Below are positions 52,233 to 64,000 of a DNA stretch of 64,000 nucleotides, piece after piece (within the stretch, counting starts at the first letter, position 1; the number at the start of each line of letters is the position of its first letter). Made by a program: the position numbers and the translations under genes. Location of the stretch: assembly GCA_961205875.1 (NCBI GenBank), contig OY540812.1:33861098-33925097 (forward strand), read 5' to 3'. The notes under the pieces were generated by a model. It saw only the letters and a list, made by a program, of their open reading frames with translations, was not told the DNA's origin and did no database searches. Source of the stretch: Sialis fuliginosa. Taxonomy: Eukaryota; Arthropoda; Insecta; Megaloptera; Sialidae.

Positions 52233-52577
52233 ATGTTTATGTTTAAGATTATGTTTATGTTTATGTTTATGTTTATGTTTATGTTTATGTTTATGTTTAT
52301 GTTTATGTTTATGTTTATGTTTATGTTTATGTTTATGTTTATGTTTATGTTTATGTTTATGTTTATGTTTATGTTTATGTTTATGTTTATGTTTATGTTT
52401 ATGTTTATGTTTATGTTTATGTTTATGTTTAAGTTTATGTTTATGTATATGTTTATGTTTATGTTTATGTTTAAGTTTATGTTTATGTTAATGTTTATGT
52501 TTATGTTTAAGTTTATGTTTATGTTTAAATTTATATTTAAGTTTATGTTTATGTTTATGTTTAAGTCTATGTTTATG
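52233..52577 (+). repeat. L-arm of U17, no E box (shortest complete L-arm)
   Basis: 345 bp: about 190 bp of pure TTTATG and one V-block with TTTATGTATATG near 52441 and TTTAAATTTATATTTAAG near 52525. Confidence 0.92.
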
Positions 52578-52708
52578 TTTTAATTTATGTTTAAGTTTAT
52601 GTTTAAGTTTATGTTTTATTTATGTTTAAGTAATGTTTATGTTTATGTTCAAATTTATGTTTAAATTTATGTTAAAGTTTATGTTTAAGTTTATTTAAAC
52701 ATAAACTT
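52578..52708 (+). repeat. P box (52578-52674) and J hairpin (52675-52708), U17
   Basis: Full-length P and intact 14-bp arms. Confidence 0.92.
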
Positions 52709-54579
52709 AATCATAAACTTAAACATAAATTTAAACATAAATTAAAACATAAACTTAATTATAAATTAAAACATAAACTTAAACATAAACTTAATCATAA
52801 ACTTAAAGATAAACTTAATCATAATCTAAATCATAAACTTAATCATAAACTTAATTATAAACTTAATCATAAACTTAATCATAAACTTAATCATAAACTT
52901 AATCATAAATTTAATCATAAACTTAAACATAAACTTAAACCTAAACTTAATCATAAACTTAATCATAAACTAAATCATAAACTTAAACATAAACTTAATC
53001 ATAAAATTAATCATAAACTTAATCATAAACTTAAACATAAACTTTATCATAAACTTAAACATAAATTAAAACATAAACATAAACTTAAACATAAACTTAA
53101 TCATAAACTTAAACATAAACTTAATCATATAAACATAAACTTAAACATAAACTTAAACATAAACTTAAACATAAACTTAATCATAAACTTAATCATAAAC
53201 TTAAACATAAACTTAATCATAAACTTAAAGATAAACTTAATCATAAACTTAATCATAAAATTAAACATAAACTTAATCATAAACTTAATCATAAACTTAA
53301 ACATAAACTTAATCATAAAATTAAAGATAAACTTAATCATAATCTAAATCATAAACTTAATCATAAACTTAATCATAAACTTAATCATAAACTTAATCAT
53401 AAACTTAAACATAAACTTAAACATAAACTTAATCATAAACTTAATAATAAACTTAAACATAAACTTAATCATAAACTTAAAGATAAACTTAATCATAAAC
53501 TTAATCATAAAATTAAACATAAACTTAATCATAAACTTAAAGATAAACTTAATCATAATCTAAATCATAAAATTAATTATAAACTTAATCATAAACTTAA
53601 ACATAAACTTAATCATAAACTTAAACATAAACTTAAAGATAAACTTAATCATAAACTTAATCATAAAATTAAACATAAACTTAATCATAAACTTAATCAT
53701 AAACTTAAACATAAACTTAATCATAACTTTAAAGATAAACTTAATCATAAACTTAAACATAAACTTAAACATAAACTTAAAGATAAACTTAATCATAAAC
53801 TTAATCATAAAATTAAACATAAACTTAATCATAAACTTAATCATAAACTTAAACATAAACTTAATCATAACTTTAAAGATAAACTTAATCATAATCTAAA
53901 TCATAAACTTAATCATAAACTTAATCATAAACTTAAAGATAAACTTAATCATAAACTTAATCATAAAATTAAACATAAACTTAATCATAAACTTAAAGAT
54001 AAACTTAATCATAATCTAAATCATAAAATTAATTATAAACTTAATCATAAACTTAAACATAAACTTAATCATAAACTTAAACATAAACTTAAAGATAAAC
54101 TTAATCATAAACTTAATCATAAAATTAAACATAAACTTAATCATAAACTTAATCATAAACTTAAACATAAACTTAATCATAACTTTAAAGATAAACTTAA
54201 TCATAAACTTAAACATAAACTTAAACATAAACTTAAAGATAAACTTAATCATAAACTTAATCATAAAATTAAACATAAACTTAATCATAAACTTAATCAT
54301 AAACTTAAACATAAACTTAATCATAACTTTAAAGATAAACTTAATCATAATCTAAATCATAAACTTAATCATAAACTTAATCATAAACTTAATCATAAAC
54401 TTAATCATAAACTTAAACATAAACTTAAACATTAACTTAATCATAAACTTAAACATAGACTTAAACATAAACTTAATCATAAACTTAATCATAAACTTAA
54501 ACATAAACATAAACATAAACATAAACATAAACATAAACATAAACATAAACATAAACTTAACATAAACATTAACATAAAC
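52709..54579 (+). repeat. S-arm of U17, gamma class with internal duplication
   Basis: 1,871 bp. The block at about 53560-53892 recurs at 54016-54348 with the same translated pattern, an offset of 456 bp (76 hexamers), indicating an internal tandem duplication. Confidence 0.9.
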
Positions 54580-54842
54580 TACACATTTCGTCTCAATTCG
54601 ATTTTGCATAGAAAAATAATTATATAAAATCTTCCTCAAGACAGATTAGATACAAATCGACTCGATTTGTATTAATTCGGTGTATTTTGTATTTATTCGT
54701 TAACAGTTGTCTTGATTCGTTTCAAACAGTCTATTTTAACCAGTTTTTTATATCAATTCGAAAAGTTTCAGCGCTAATCAGAAATTAAGAGTCAAAATGT
54801 CTAGATTTGACTTAATTTGATGTTATTTGAGTGATATGATGC
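54580..54842 (+). repeat. Core element, U18
   Basis: Complete core with common internal alleles; the first base is T instead of A (AACTACACATTT at the boundary). Confidence 0.95.
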
Positions 54843-55247
54843 ATGTTTATGTTTAAGATTATGTTTATGTTTATGTTTATGTTTATGTTTATGTTTATGT
54901 TTATGTTTATGTTTATGTTTATGTTTATGTTTATGTTTATGTTTATGTTTATGTTTATGTTTATGTTTATGTTTATGTTTATGTTTATGTTTATGTTTAT
55001 GTTTATGTTTATGTTTATGTTTATGTTTATGTTTATGTTTATGTTTATGTTTATGTTTATGTTTATGTTTATGTTTATGTTTATGTTTATGTTTATGTTT
55101 ATGTTTATGTTTATGTTTATGTTTATGTTTATGTTTATGTTTATGTTTATGTTTATGTTTATGTTTATGTTTATGTTTATGTTTATGTTTATGTTTATGT
55201 TTATGTTTATGTTTATGTTTAGGTTTATGTTTATGTTTATGTTTATG

Positions 55248-55335
55248 TTTTAATTTATGTTTAAGTTTATGATTATGTTTATGTTTAAGCTTATGTTTAA
55301 AATTATTATTTGAGTTTATGTGTATGTTTTTTTTT
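55248..55335 (+). repeat. E box 1, U18
   Basis: Full length with nine T at 55327-55335. Confidence 0.92.
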
Positions 55336-55656
55336 ATGTTTTTGTTTATGTTTATGTTTATGTTTATGTTTATGTTTATGTTTATGTTTATGTTTATGTT
55401 TATGTTTATGTTTATGTTTATGTTTATGTTTATGTTTATGTTTATGTTTATGTTTATGTTTATGTTTATGTTTATGTTTATGTTTATGTTTATGTTTATG
55501 TTTATGTTTATGTTTATGTTTATGTTTATGTTTATGTTTATGTTTATGTTTATGTTTATGTTTATGTTTATGTTTATGTTTATGTTTATGTTTATGTTTA
55601 TGTTTATGTTTATGTTTATGTTTATGTTTAGGTTTATGTTTATGTTTATGTTTATG

Positions 55657-55744
55657 TTTTAATTTATGTTTAAGTTTATGATTATGTTTATGTTTAAGCT
55701 TATGTTTAAAATTATTATTTGAGTTTATGTGTATGTTTTTTTTT
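55657..55744 (+). repeat. E box 2, U18
   Basis: Full length with nine T. The 409-bp offset from E1 is the closest E-E spacing in the window. Confidence 0.92.
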
Positions 55745-56701
55745 ATGTTTTTGTTTATGTTTATGTTTATGTTTATGTTTATGTTTATGTTTATGTTTAT
55801 GTTTATGTTTATGTTTATGTTTATGTTTATGTTTGTGTTTGTGTTTATGTTTAAGTTTATGTTTATGTTTATGTTTATGTTTATGTTTATGTTTATGTTT
55901 ATGTTTATGTTTATGTTTATGTTTAAGTTTATGTTTATGTATATGTTTATGTTTATGTTTATGTTTATGTTTATGTTTATGTTTAAGTTTATGTTTATGT
56001 TAATGTTTATGTTTATGTTTATGTTTATGTTTATGTTTATGTTTATGTTTATGTTTAAATTTATATTTAAGTTTATGTTTATGTTTATGTTTAAGTTTAT
56101 GTTTATGTTTATGTTTATGTTTATGTTTAAGTTTATGTTTATATTTATGTTTATGTTTATGTTTATGTTTATGTTTATGTTTATGTTTATGTTTATGTTT
56201 ATGTTTATGTTTATGTTTATGTTTATGTTTATGTTTATGTTTATGTTTATGTTTATGTTTATGTTTATGTTTATGTTTAAGTTTATGTTTATGTTTATGT
56301 TTATGTTTATGTTTATGTTTATGTTTATGTTTACGTTTATGTTTATGTTTATGTTTATGTTTATGTTTATGTTTATGTTTATGTTTATGTTTATGTTTAT
56401 GTTTATGTTTATGTTAAAGTTTATTTTTATGTTTGTGTTTATGTTTATGTTTATGTTTATGTTTATGTTTATGTTTATGTTTATGTTTAAGTTTATGTTT
56501 ATGTTTATGTTTATGTTTATGTTTATGTTTATGTTTATGTTTATGTTTATGTTTATGTTTATGTTTATGTTTATGTTTAAGTTTATGTTTATGTATATGT
56601 TTATGTTTATGTTTAAGTTTATGTTTATGTTAATGTTTATGTTTATGTTTAAGTTTATGTTTATGTTTAAATTTATATTTAAGTTTATGTTTATGTTTAT
56701 G

Positions 56702-56832
56702 TTTTAATTTATGTTTAAGTTTATGTTTAAGTTTATGTTTTATTTATGTTTAAGTAATGTTTATGTTTATGTTCAAATTTATGTTTAAATTTATGTTAAA
56801 GTTTATGTTTAAGTTTATTTAAACATAAACTT
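56702..56832 (+). repeat. P box (56702-56798) and J hairpin (56799-56832), U18
   Basis: Full-length P and intact 14-bp arms. Confidence 0.92.
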
Positions 56833-58031
56833 AATCATAAACTTAAACATAAATTTAAACATAAATTAAAACATAAACTTAATTATAAATTAAAACATAA
56901 ACTTAAACATAAACTTAATCATAAACTTAAAGATAAACTTAATCATAATCTAAATCATAAACTTAATCATAAACTTAATTATAAACTTAATCATAAACTT
57001 AATCATAAACTTAATCATAAACTTAATCATAAATTTAATCATAAACTTAAACATAAACTTAAACCTAAACTTAATCATAAACTTAATCATAAACTAAATC
57101 ATAAACTTAAACATAAACTTTATCATAAACTTAAACATAAATTAAAACATAAACATAAACTTAAACATAAACTTAATCATAAACTTAAACATAAACTTAA
57201 TCATATAAACATAAACTTAAACATAAACTTAAACATAAACTTAAACATAAACTTAAACATAAACTTAATCATAAACTTAATCATAAACTTAAACATAAAC
57301 TTAATCATAAATTTAAAGATAAACTTAAACATAAACTTAATCATAAAATTAAAGATAAACTTAATCATAATCTAAATTATAAACTTAATCATAAACTTAA
57401 TCATAAACTTAATCATAAACTTAAAGATAAACTTAATCATAATCTAAATCATAAAATTAATTATAAAGTTAATCATAAACTTAAACATAAACTTTATCAT
57501 AAACTTAAACATAAATTAAAACATAAACATAAACTTAAACATAAACTTAATCATAAACTTAAACATAAACTTAATCATAAACCCAAACATAAACTTAAAC
57601 ATAAACTTAATCATAAACTTAATCATAAACTTAATCATAAACTTAAACATAAACTTAAAGATAAACTTAATCATAAACTTAATCATAAAATTAAACATAA
57701 ACTTAATCATAAACTTAATCATAAACTTAAACATAAACTTAATCATAACTTTAAAGATAAACTTAATCATAATCTAAATCATAAACTTAATCATAAACTT
57801 AATCATAAACTTAATCATAAACTTAATCATAAACTTAAACATAAACTTAAACATAAACTTAATCATAAACTTAAACATAGACTTAAACATAAACTTAATC
57901 ATAAACTTAATCATAAACTTAAACATAAACATAAACATAAACATAAACATAAACATAAACATAAACATAAACATAAACATAAACATAAACATAAACATAA
58001 ACATAAACTTAACATAAACATTAACATAAAC
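56833..58031 (+). repeat. S-arm of U18, beta-like class
   Basis: 1,199 bp with AAACCCAAAC near 57580, then an expanded pure AAACAT tract (about 57925-58010) before CTTAACATAAACATTAAC and the core. Confidence 0.9.
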
Positions 58032-58294
58032 AACACATTTCGTCTCAATTCGATTTTGCATAGAAAAATAATTATATAAAATCTTCCTCAAGACAGATTA
58101 GATACAAATCGACTCGATTTGTATTAATTCGGTGTATTTTGTATTTATTCGTTAATAGTTGTCTTGATTCGTTTCAAACAGTCTATTTTAACCAGTTTTT
58201 TATATCAATTCGAAAAGTTTCAGCGCTAATCAGAAATTAAGAGTCAAAATGTCTAGATTTGACATAATTTGATGTTATTTGAGTGATATGATGC
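58032..58294 (+). repeat. Core element, U19
   Basis: Complete core with GACATAATTT and GTTAATAG (most copies GTTAACAG); the latter is shared only with U20. Confidence 0.94.
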
Positions 58295-58663
58295 ATGTTT
58301 ATGTTTAAGATTATGTTTATGTTTATGTTTATGTTTATGTTTATGTTTATGTTTATGTTTATGTTTATGTTTATGTTAAAGTTTATGTTTATGTTTTAGT
58401 TTATGTTTATGTTTATGTTTATGTTTAAGTTTGTGTTTATGTTTATGTTTATGTTTATGTTTATGTATATGTTTATGTTTATGTTTATGTTTATGTTTAT
58501 GTTTATGTTTAAGTTTATGTTTATGTATATGTTTATGTTTATGTTTATGTTTAAGTTTATGTTTATGTTAATGTTTATGTTTATGTTTAAGTTTATGTTT
58601 ATGTTTAAATTTATATTTAAGTTTATGTTTATGTTTATGTTTAAGTCTATGTTTATGTTTATG
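58295..58663 (+). repeat. L-arm of U19, no E box
   Basis: 369 bp of hexamer broken early by GTTAAAG and GTTTTAG (near 58376 and 58394), then a V-block. Confidence 0.9.
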
Positions 58664-58712
58664 TTTTAATTTATGTTAAAGTTTATGTTTAAGATTATTT
58701 AAACATAAACTT
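58664..58712 (+). repeat. Vestigial P box (58664-58678) and J hairpin (58679-58712), U19
   Basis: Only TTTTAATTTATG remains of P before the hairpin. The hairpin arms are intact but the spacer is GATTAT instead of GTTTAT. Confidence 0.87.
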
Positions 58713-61700
58713 AATCATAAACTTAAACATAAATTTAAACATAAATTAAAACATAAACTTAATTATAAATTAAAACATAAACTTAAACATAAACTTAATC
58801 ATAAACTTAAAGATAAACTTAATCATAATCTAAATCATAAACTTAATCATAAACTTAATTATAAACTTAATCATAAACTTAATCATAAACTTAATCATAA
58901 ACTTAATCATAAATTTAATCATAAACTTATTCATAAAATTAATCATAAACTTAATCATAAACTTAAACATAAACTTTATCATAAACTTAAACATAAATTA
59001 AAACATAAACATAAACTTAAACATAAACTTAATCATAAACTTAAACATAAACTTAATCATATAAACATAAACTTAAACATAAACTTAAACATAAACTTAA
59101 ACATAAACTTAATCATAAACTTAATCATAAACTTAAACATAAACTTAATCATAAACTTAAAGATAAACTTAATCATAAACTTAATCATAAAATTAAACAT
59201 AAACTTCAACCTAAACTTAATCATAAACTTAATCATAAACTTAATCATAAACTTAAACATAAACTTAATAATAAACTTAAACATAAACTTAATCATAAAC
59301 TTAAAGATAAACTCAATCATAATCTAAATCATAAACTTAAACAAAAACTTCAACCTAAACTTAATCATAAACTTAATCATAAACTTAATCATAAACTTAA
59401 ACATAAACTTAATCATAAACCTAAACATAAACTTAAACATAAACTTAAACATAAACTTAAACATAAACTTAATCATAAACTTAATCATAAACTTAAACAT
59501 AAACTTAAACATAAACTTAATCATAAACTTAATAATAAACTTAAACATAAACTTAATCATAAACTTAAAGATAAACTCAATCATAATCTAAATCATAAAC
59601 TTAAACATAAACTTCAACCTAAACTTAATCATAAACTTAATCATAAACTTAATCATAAAATAATCATAAACTTAATCATAAACTTTAACATAAACTTAAT
59701 CATAAACCTAAACATAAACTTAAACATAAACTTAAACATAAACTTAAACATAAACTTAAACATAAACTTAATAATAAACTTAAACATAAACTTAATCATA
59801 AACTTAAAGATAAACTCAATCATAATCTAAATCATAAACTTAAACATAAACTTCAACCTAAACTTAATCATAAACTTAATCATAAACTTAATCATAAACT
59901 AAAAACATAAACTTAATCATAAAATAATCATAAACTTAATCATAAACTTTAACATAAACTTAATCATAAACCTAAACATAAACTTAAACATAAACTTAAA
60001 CATAAACTTAAACATAAACTTAATCATAAACTTAATCATAAACTTAAACATAAACTTAATCATAAACTTAAAGATAAACTTAATCATAAACTTAATCATA
60101 AAATTAAACATAAACTTAATCATAAACTTAAAGATAAACTTAATCATAATCTAAATCATAAAATTAATTATAAACTTAATCATAAACTTAAACATAAACT
60201 TTATCATAAACTTAAACATAAATTAAAACATAAACATAAACTTAAAAATAAACTTAATCATAAACTTAAACATAAACTTAATCATAAACCCAAACATAAA
60301 CTTAAACATAAACTTAAACATAAATTTAAACATAAATTAAAACATAAACTTAATTATAAATTAAAACATAAACTTGAACATAAATTTAAAAAAAAACTTA
60401 AACATAAACTTAATCATAAACTTAATCATAAACTTAATCATAAACTCAATCATTAACATAAACATAAATAAAAACATAAACATAAACATAAACTTAAACA
60501 TAAACTTAATCATAAACGTAATCATAAACTTAATCATAAACATAAACATTAACTTAATCATAAACTTAATCATAAACTTAAAAATAACTTAAACATAAAC
60601 TTAAACATAAACTTAATCATAAACTTAAACATTAACTTAATCATAAACTTAATTATAAACTTAAAATTAAATTTAAACAAAAATTTAAACATAAATTAAA
60701 ACATAAACTTAAACATAAATTTAAAGAAAATGTAAACATTAATTTAAAAAAAACTTAAACATAAACTGATCATAAACTTAATCATAAACTTAAACATAAA
60801 CTTAATCATAAAATTAATCATAAACTTAATCATAAACTTAAACATAAATTTTATCACAAACTTAAACATAAATTAAAACATTAACATAAACTTAAACATA
60901 AACTTAATCATAAACTTAAAGATAAACTTAATCATAAACTTAATCATAAAATTAAACATAAACTTAATCATAAACTTAATCATAAACTTAAACATAAACT
61001 TAATCATAAACTTAAAGATAAACTTAATCATAAACTTAATCATAAACTTAATCATAAACTTAATCATAAACTTAATCATAAACTTAAACATAAACTTAAA
61101 CATAAACTTAATCATAAACTTAATAATAAACTTAAACATAAACTTAATCATAATCTTAAAGATAAACTTAATCATAATCTAAATCATAAACTTAATCATA
61201 AACTTAATTATAAACTTAATCATAAACTTAATCATAAACTTAATCATAAACTTAATCATAAATTTAATTATAAACTTAAACATAAACTTCAACCTAAACT
61301 TAATCATAAACTTAATCATAAACATAATCATAAACTTAAACATAAACTTAATCATAAAATTAATCATAAACTTAATCATAAACTTAAACATAAACTTTAT
61401 CATAAACTTTAACATAAATTAAAACATAAACATAAACTTAAACATAAACTTAATCATAAACTAAACATAAACTTAATCATAAACCCAAACATAAACTTAA
61501 ACATAAACTTAAACATAAACTTAAACATAAACTTAATCATAAACTTAAACATAAACTTAATCAAAACTTTAAAGATAAACTTAATCATAATCTAAATCAT
61601 AAACTTAATCATAAACTTAATCATAAACTTAATCATAAACTTAATCATAAACTTAAACATAAACTTAAACATAAACTTAATCATAAACTTAAACATAGAC

Positions 61701-61855
61701 TTAAACATAAACTTAATCATAAACTTAATCATAAACTTAATCATAAACTTAATCATAAACATAAACATAAACATAAACATAAACTTAACATAAACATAAA
61801 CATAAACATAAACATAAACATAAACATAAACATAAACATAAACATAAACATAAAC
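58713..61855 (+). repeat. S-arm of U19, longest and most degenerate
   Basis: 3,143 bp. GATAAACTCAATC sentinels with downstream CTTCAACCTAAAC recur near 59311, 59575 and 59814, marking local 239-264-bp duplications. Around 60240-60760 the 12-mer decays, with A-runs near 60388 and 60747. An AAACGTAATC near 60515 is a rare array CpG. The pure AAACAT tract before the core is expanded to about ten hexamers. Confidence 0.88.
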
Positions 61856-62118
61856 AACACATTTCGTCTCAATTCGATTTTGCATTGAAAAATAATTATA
61901 TAAAATCTTCCTCAAGACAGATTATATACAAATCGACTCGATTAGTATTAATTCGGTGTATTTTGTATTTATTCGTTAATAGTTGTCTTGATTCGTTTCA
62001 AACAGTCTATTTTAACCAGTTTTTTATATCAATTCGAAAAGAGTCAGCGCTAATCAGAAATTAAGAGTCAAAATGTCTAGATTTGACTTAATTTGATGTT
62101 ATTTAAGTGATATGATGC
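61856..62118 (+). repeat. Core element, U20 (most diverged copy)
   Basis: Full length but with about seven substitutions: GCATTG, ATTATATAC, GATTAGTAT, GTTAATAG, AAAAGAGTCAG and ATTTAAGTG. One change (61944) breaks the 23-bp palindrome by a single mismatch. Confidence 0.92.
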
Positions 62119-64000
62119 ATGTTTATGTTTAAGATTATGTTTATGTTTATGTTTATGTTTATGTTTATGTTTATGTTTATGTTTATGTTTATGTTTATGT
62201 TTATGTTTATGTTTATGTTTATGTTTATGTTTATGTTTATGTTTATGTTTATGTTTATGTTTATGTTTATGTTTATGTTTATGTTTATGTTTATGTTTAT
62301 GTTTATGTTTGTTTATGTTTATGTTTATGTTTATGTTTATGTTTATGTTTATGTTTATGTTTATGTTTATGTTTATGTTTATGTTTATGTTTATGTTTAT
62401 GTTTATGTTTATGTTTATGTTTATGTTTATGTTTATGTTTATGTTTATGTTTATGTTTATGTTTATGTTTATGTTTATGTTTATGTTTATGTTTATGTTT
62501 ATGTTTATGTTTATGTTTATGTTTATGTTTATGTTTATGTTTATGTTTATGTTTATGTTTATGTTTATGTTTATGTTTATGTTTATGTTTATGTTTATGT
62601 TTGTTTATGTTTATGTTTATGTTTATGTTTATGTTTATGTTTATGTTTATGTTTATGTTTATGTTTATGTTTATGTTTATGTTTATGTTTATGTTTATGT
62701 TTATGTTTATGTTTATGTTTATGTTTATGTTTATGTTTATGTTTATGTTTATGTTTATGTTTATGTTTATGTTTATGTTTATGTTTATGTTTATGTTTAT
62801 GTTTGTGTTTATGTTTAAGTTTATGATTATGTTTATGTTTAAGCTTATGTTTAAAATTATTATTTGAGTTTATGTGTATGTTTTTTTTTATGTTTTTGTT
62901 TATGTTTATGTTTATGTTTATGTTTATGTTTATGTTTATGTTTATGTTTATGTTTGTGTTTGTGTTTATGTTTATGTTTATGTTTATGTTTATGTTTATG
63001 TTTATGTTTATGTTTATGTTTATGTTTATGTTTATGTTTATGTTTAAGTTCATGTTTATGTTTAAGTTTATGTTTATGTTTATGTTTATGTTTATGTTTA
63101 TGTTTATGTTTATGTTTATGTTTATGTTTATGTTTATGTTTATGTTTATGTTTATGTTTATGTTTATGTTTATGTTTATGTTTATGTTTATGTTTATGTT
63201 TATGTTTATGTTTATGTTTTAATTTATGTTTATGTTTATGTTTATGTTTATGTTTATGTTTATGTTTATGTTTATGTTTATGTTTATGTTTATGATTATG
63301 TTTATGTTTATGTTTATGTTTATGTTTATGTTTATGTTTAAGTTCATGTTTATGTTTAAATTTATGATTATGTTTATGTTTATGTTTATGTTTATGTTTA
63401 TGTTTATGTTTATGTTTATGTTTATGTTTTAGTTTATGTTTATGTTTATGTTTATGTTTATGTTTATGTTTATGTTTATGTTTATGTTTATGTTTATGTT
63501 TAAGTTTATGTTTATGTTTATGTTTATGTTTATGTTTATGTTTATGTTTATGTTTATGTTTATGTTTAAGTTTATGTTTATGTTTAAGTTTATGTTTATG
63601 TTTATGTTTATGTTTATGTTTATGTTTATGTTTATGTTTATGTTTATGTTTATGTTTATGTTTATGTTTATGTTTATGTTTATGTTTAAGTTTGTGTTTA
63701 TGTTTATGTTTATGTTTATGTTTATGTTTATGTTTATGTTTAAGTTTATGTTAATGTTTATGTTTATGTTTATGTTTATGTTTATAGTTATGTTTATGTT
63801 TATGTTTAAGTTTATGTTTATGTATATGTTTATGTTTATGTTTATGTTTATGTTAAAGTTTATGTTTATGTTAATGTTTATGTTTATGTTTATGTTTATG
63901 TTTATGTTTATGTTTATGTTTAAATTTATATTTAAGTTTATGTTTATGTTTATGTTTATGTTTATGTTTATGTTTATGTTTATGTTTATGTTTATGTTTA
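62119..64000 (+). repeat. L-arm of U20, cut by window edge
   Basis: Pure TTTATG with two 2-bp phase breaks (TTTGTTTATG at about 62308 and 62600), E box (62803-62889), then pure tracts, a TTTTAA near 63217, TTTTAG near 63428 and V-block variants after 63685. TTTAAATTTATATTTAAG lies near 63920. No P or J is reached. Confidence 0.92.
62803..62889 (+). repeat. E box, U20 (variant 5' end)
   Basis: GATTATG, AAGCTTATG, ATTATTATTTGAG, GTGTATG and nine T (62881-62889) are present. The usual TTTTAATTTATG start is replaced by GTGTTTATG and the lone TTTAGG upstream is absent. Confidence 0.88.

Larger units (their letters stand above)
54843..56701 (+). repeat. L-arm of U18, two E boxes
   Basis: E1 (55248-55335) and E2 (55657-55744) are separated by about 320 bp of pure TTTATG carrying the lone TTTAGG. 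V-blocks follow. A TTTACG near 56333 is one of the very few CpGs outside a core. Confidence 0.92.
1..64000. repeat. Satellite array, TTTATG-based higher-order repeat (whole window)
   Basis: Every base belongs to one nested tandem repeat. The elementary period is 6 bp (TTTATG), with a 12-bp variant (TTTATGATTAAG). Units of about 2.1-3.9 kb are marked by a 263-bp complex core. The left edge cuts a core and the right edge cuts a hexamer tract, so the array continues both ways. Variation is mainly base substitution and gain or loss of whole hexamers. No stretch carries codon structure, tRNA or rRNA motifs, or transposon termini that I can recognise. A eukaryotic heterochromatic (centromeric, pericentromeric or sex-chromosome) satellite is inferred from architecture only; the species is not identifiable. 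Confidence 0.95.

Noticed and set aside
1..64000. Telomeric DNA
   Set aside because: TTTATG lacks the G-runs of telomere repeats, the strand polarity alternates every 1-3 kb, and a complex core recurs. Lone TTTAGG hexamers are single-base variants.
1..64000. CRISPR array
   Set aside because: The 263-bp cores are separated by kilobases of simple repeat, with no unique spacers and no cas-like genes.

Overview
The whole 64 kb window is one satellite-DNA array. I find no protein-coding gene, RNA gene, CRISPR array or recognisable transposon. The array runs off both ends. It is very AT-rich and built on the hexamer TTTATG (complement CATAAA) and a related 12-mer TTTATGATTAAG. The style (kilobase simple-sequence tracts, a short complex element at intervals, nested higher-order copies) is that of eukaryotic heterochromatin. 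I cannot name the organism. The hexamer is not a standard telomere repeat, and I recognise no published satellite.

The repeat unit is about 2.1-3.9 kb. In unit orientation it holds: (1) a 263-bp complex CORE, the only part with ordinary base composition; (2) an L-arm of long TTTATG tracts, often with an 88-bp E box ending in about nine T; (3) a 97-bp P box; (4) a 34-bp J hairpin where the hexamer changes strand; (5) an S-arm read as AAACTTAATCAT (the 12-mer on the other strand), ending in a short AAACAT tract and the odd step CTTAACAT just before the next core. I count 20 complete cores plus one cut by the left edge, and 20 J hairpins, exactly one between each pair of neighbouring cores.

Layout: U0 and U1 are forward (1-5412). 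U2-U8 are seven units in reverse orientation (about 5413-24594). An orphan half-unit without its own core follows (24595-26846). U9-U20 are forward again (26847-64000). Whatever the unit orientation, the + strand always reads AAACAT-core-TTTATG at a core and TTTATG-J-AAACAT at a J, so every core is a divergence point and every J a convergence point.

The reversed block interrupts one L-arm: U1 supplies the core and first part, the orphan supplies the rest of L, P, J and S. Both switches lie in pure TTTATG tract and split one S-arm tract, as expected if a circle of seven units had integrated by a single crossover in opposite orientation. An assembly mis-join in pure hexamer is the main alternative.

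Long open frames are artefacts: TTTATG repeated is stop-free in five of six frames and gives Met-Phe, Leu-Cys, Tyr-Val, His-Lys or Ile-Asn polymers. Nothing here suggests genes working together; any function would be structural or through noncoding transcripts.
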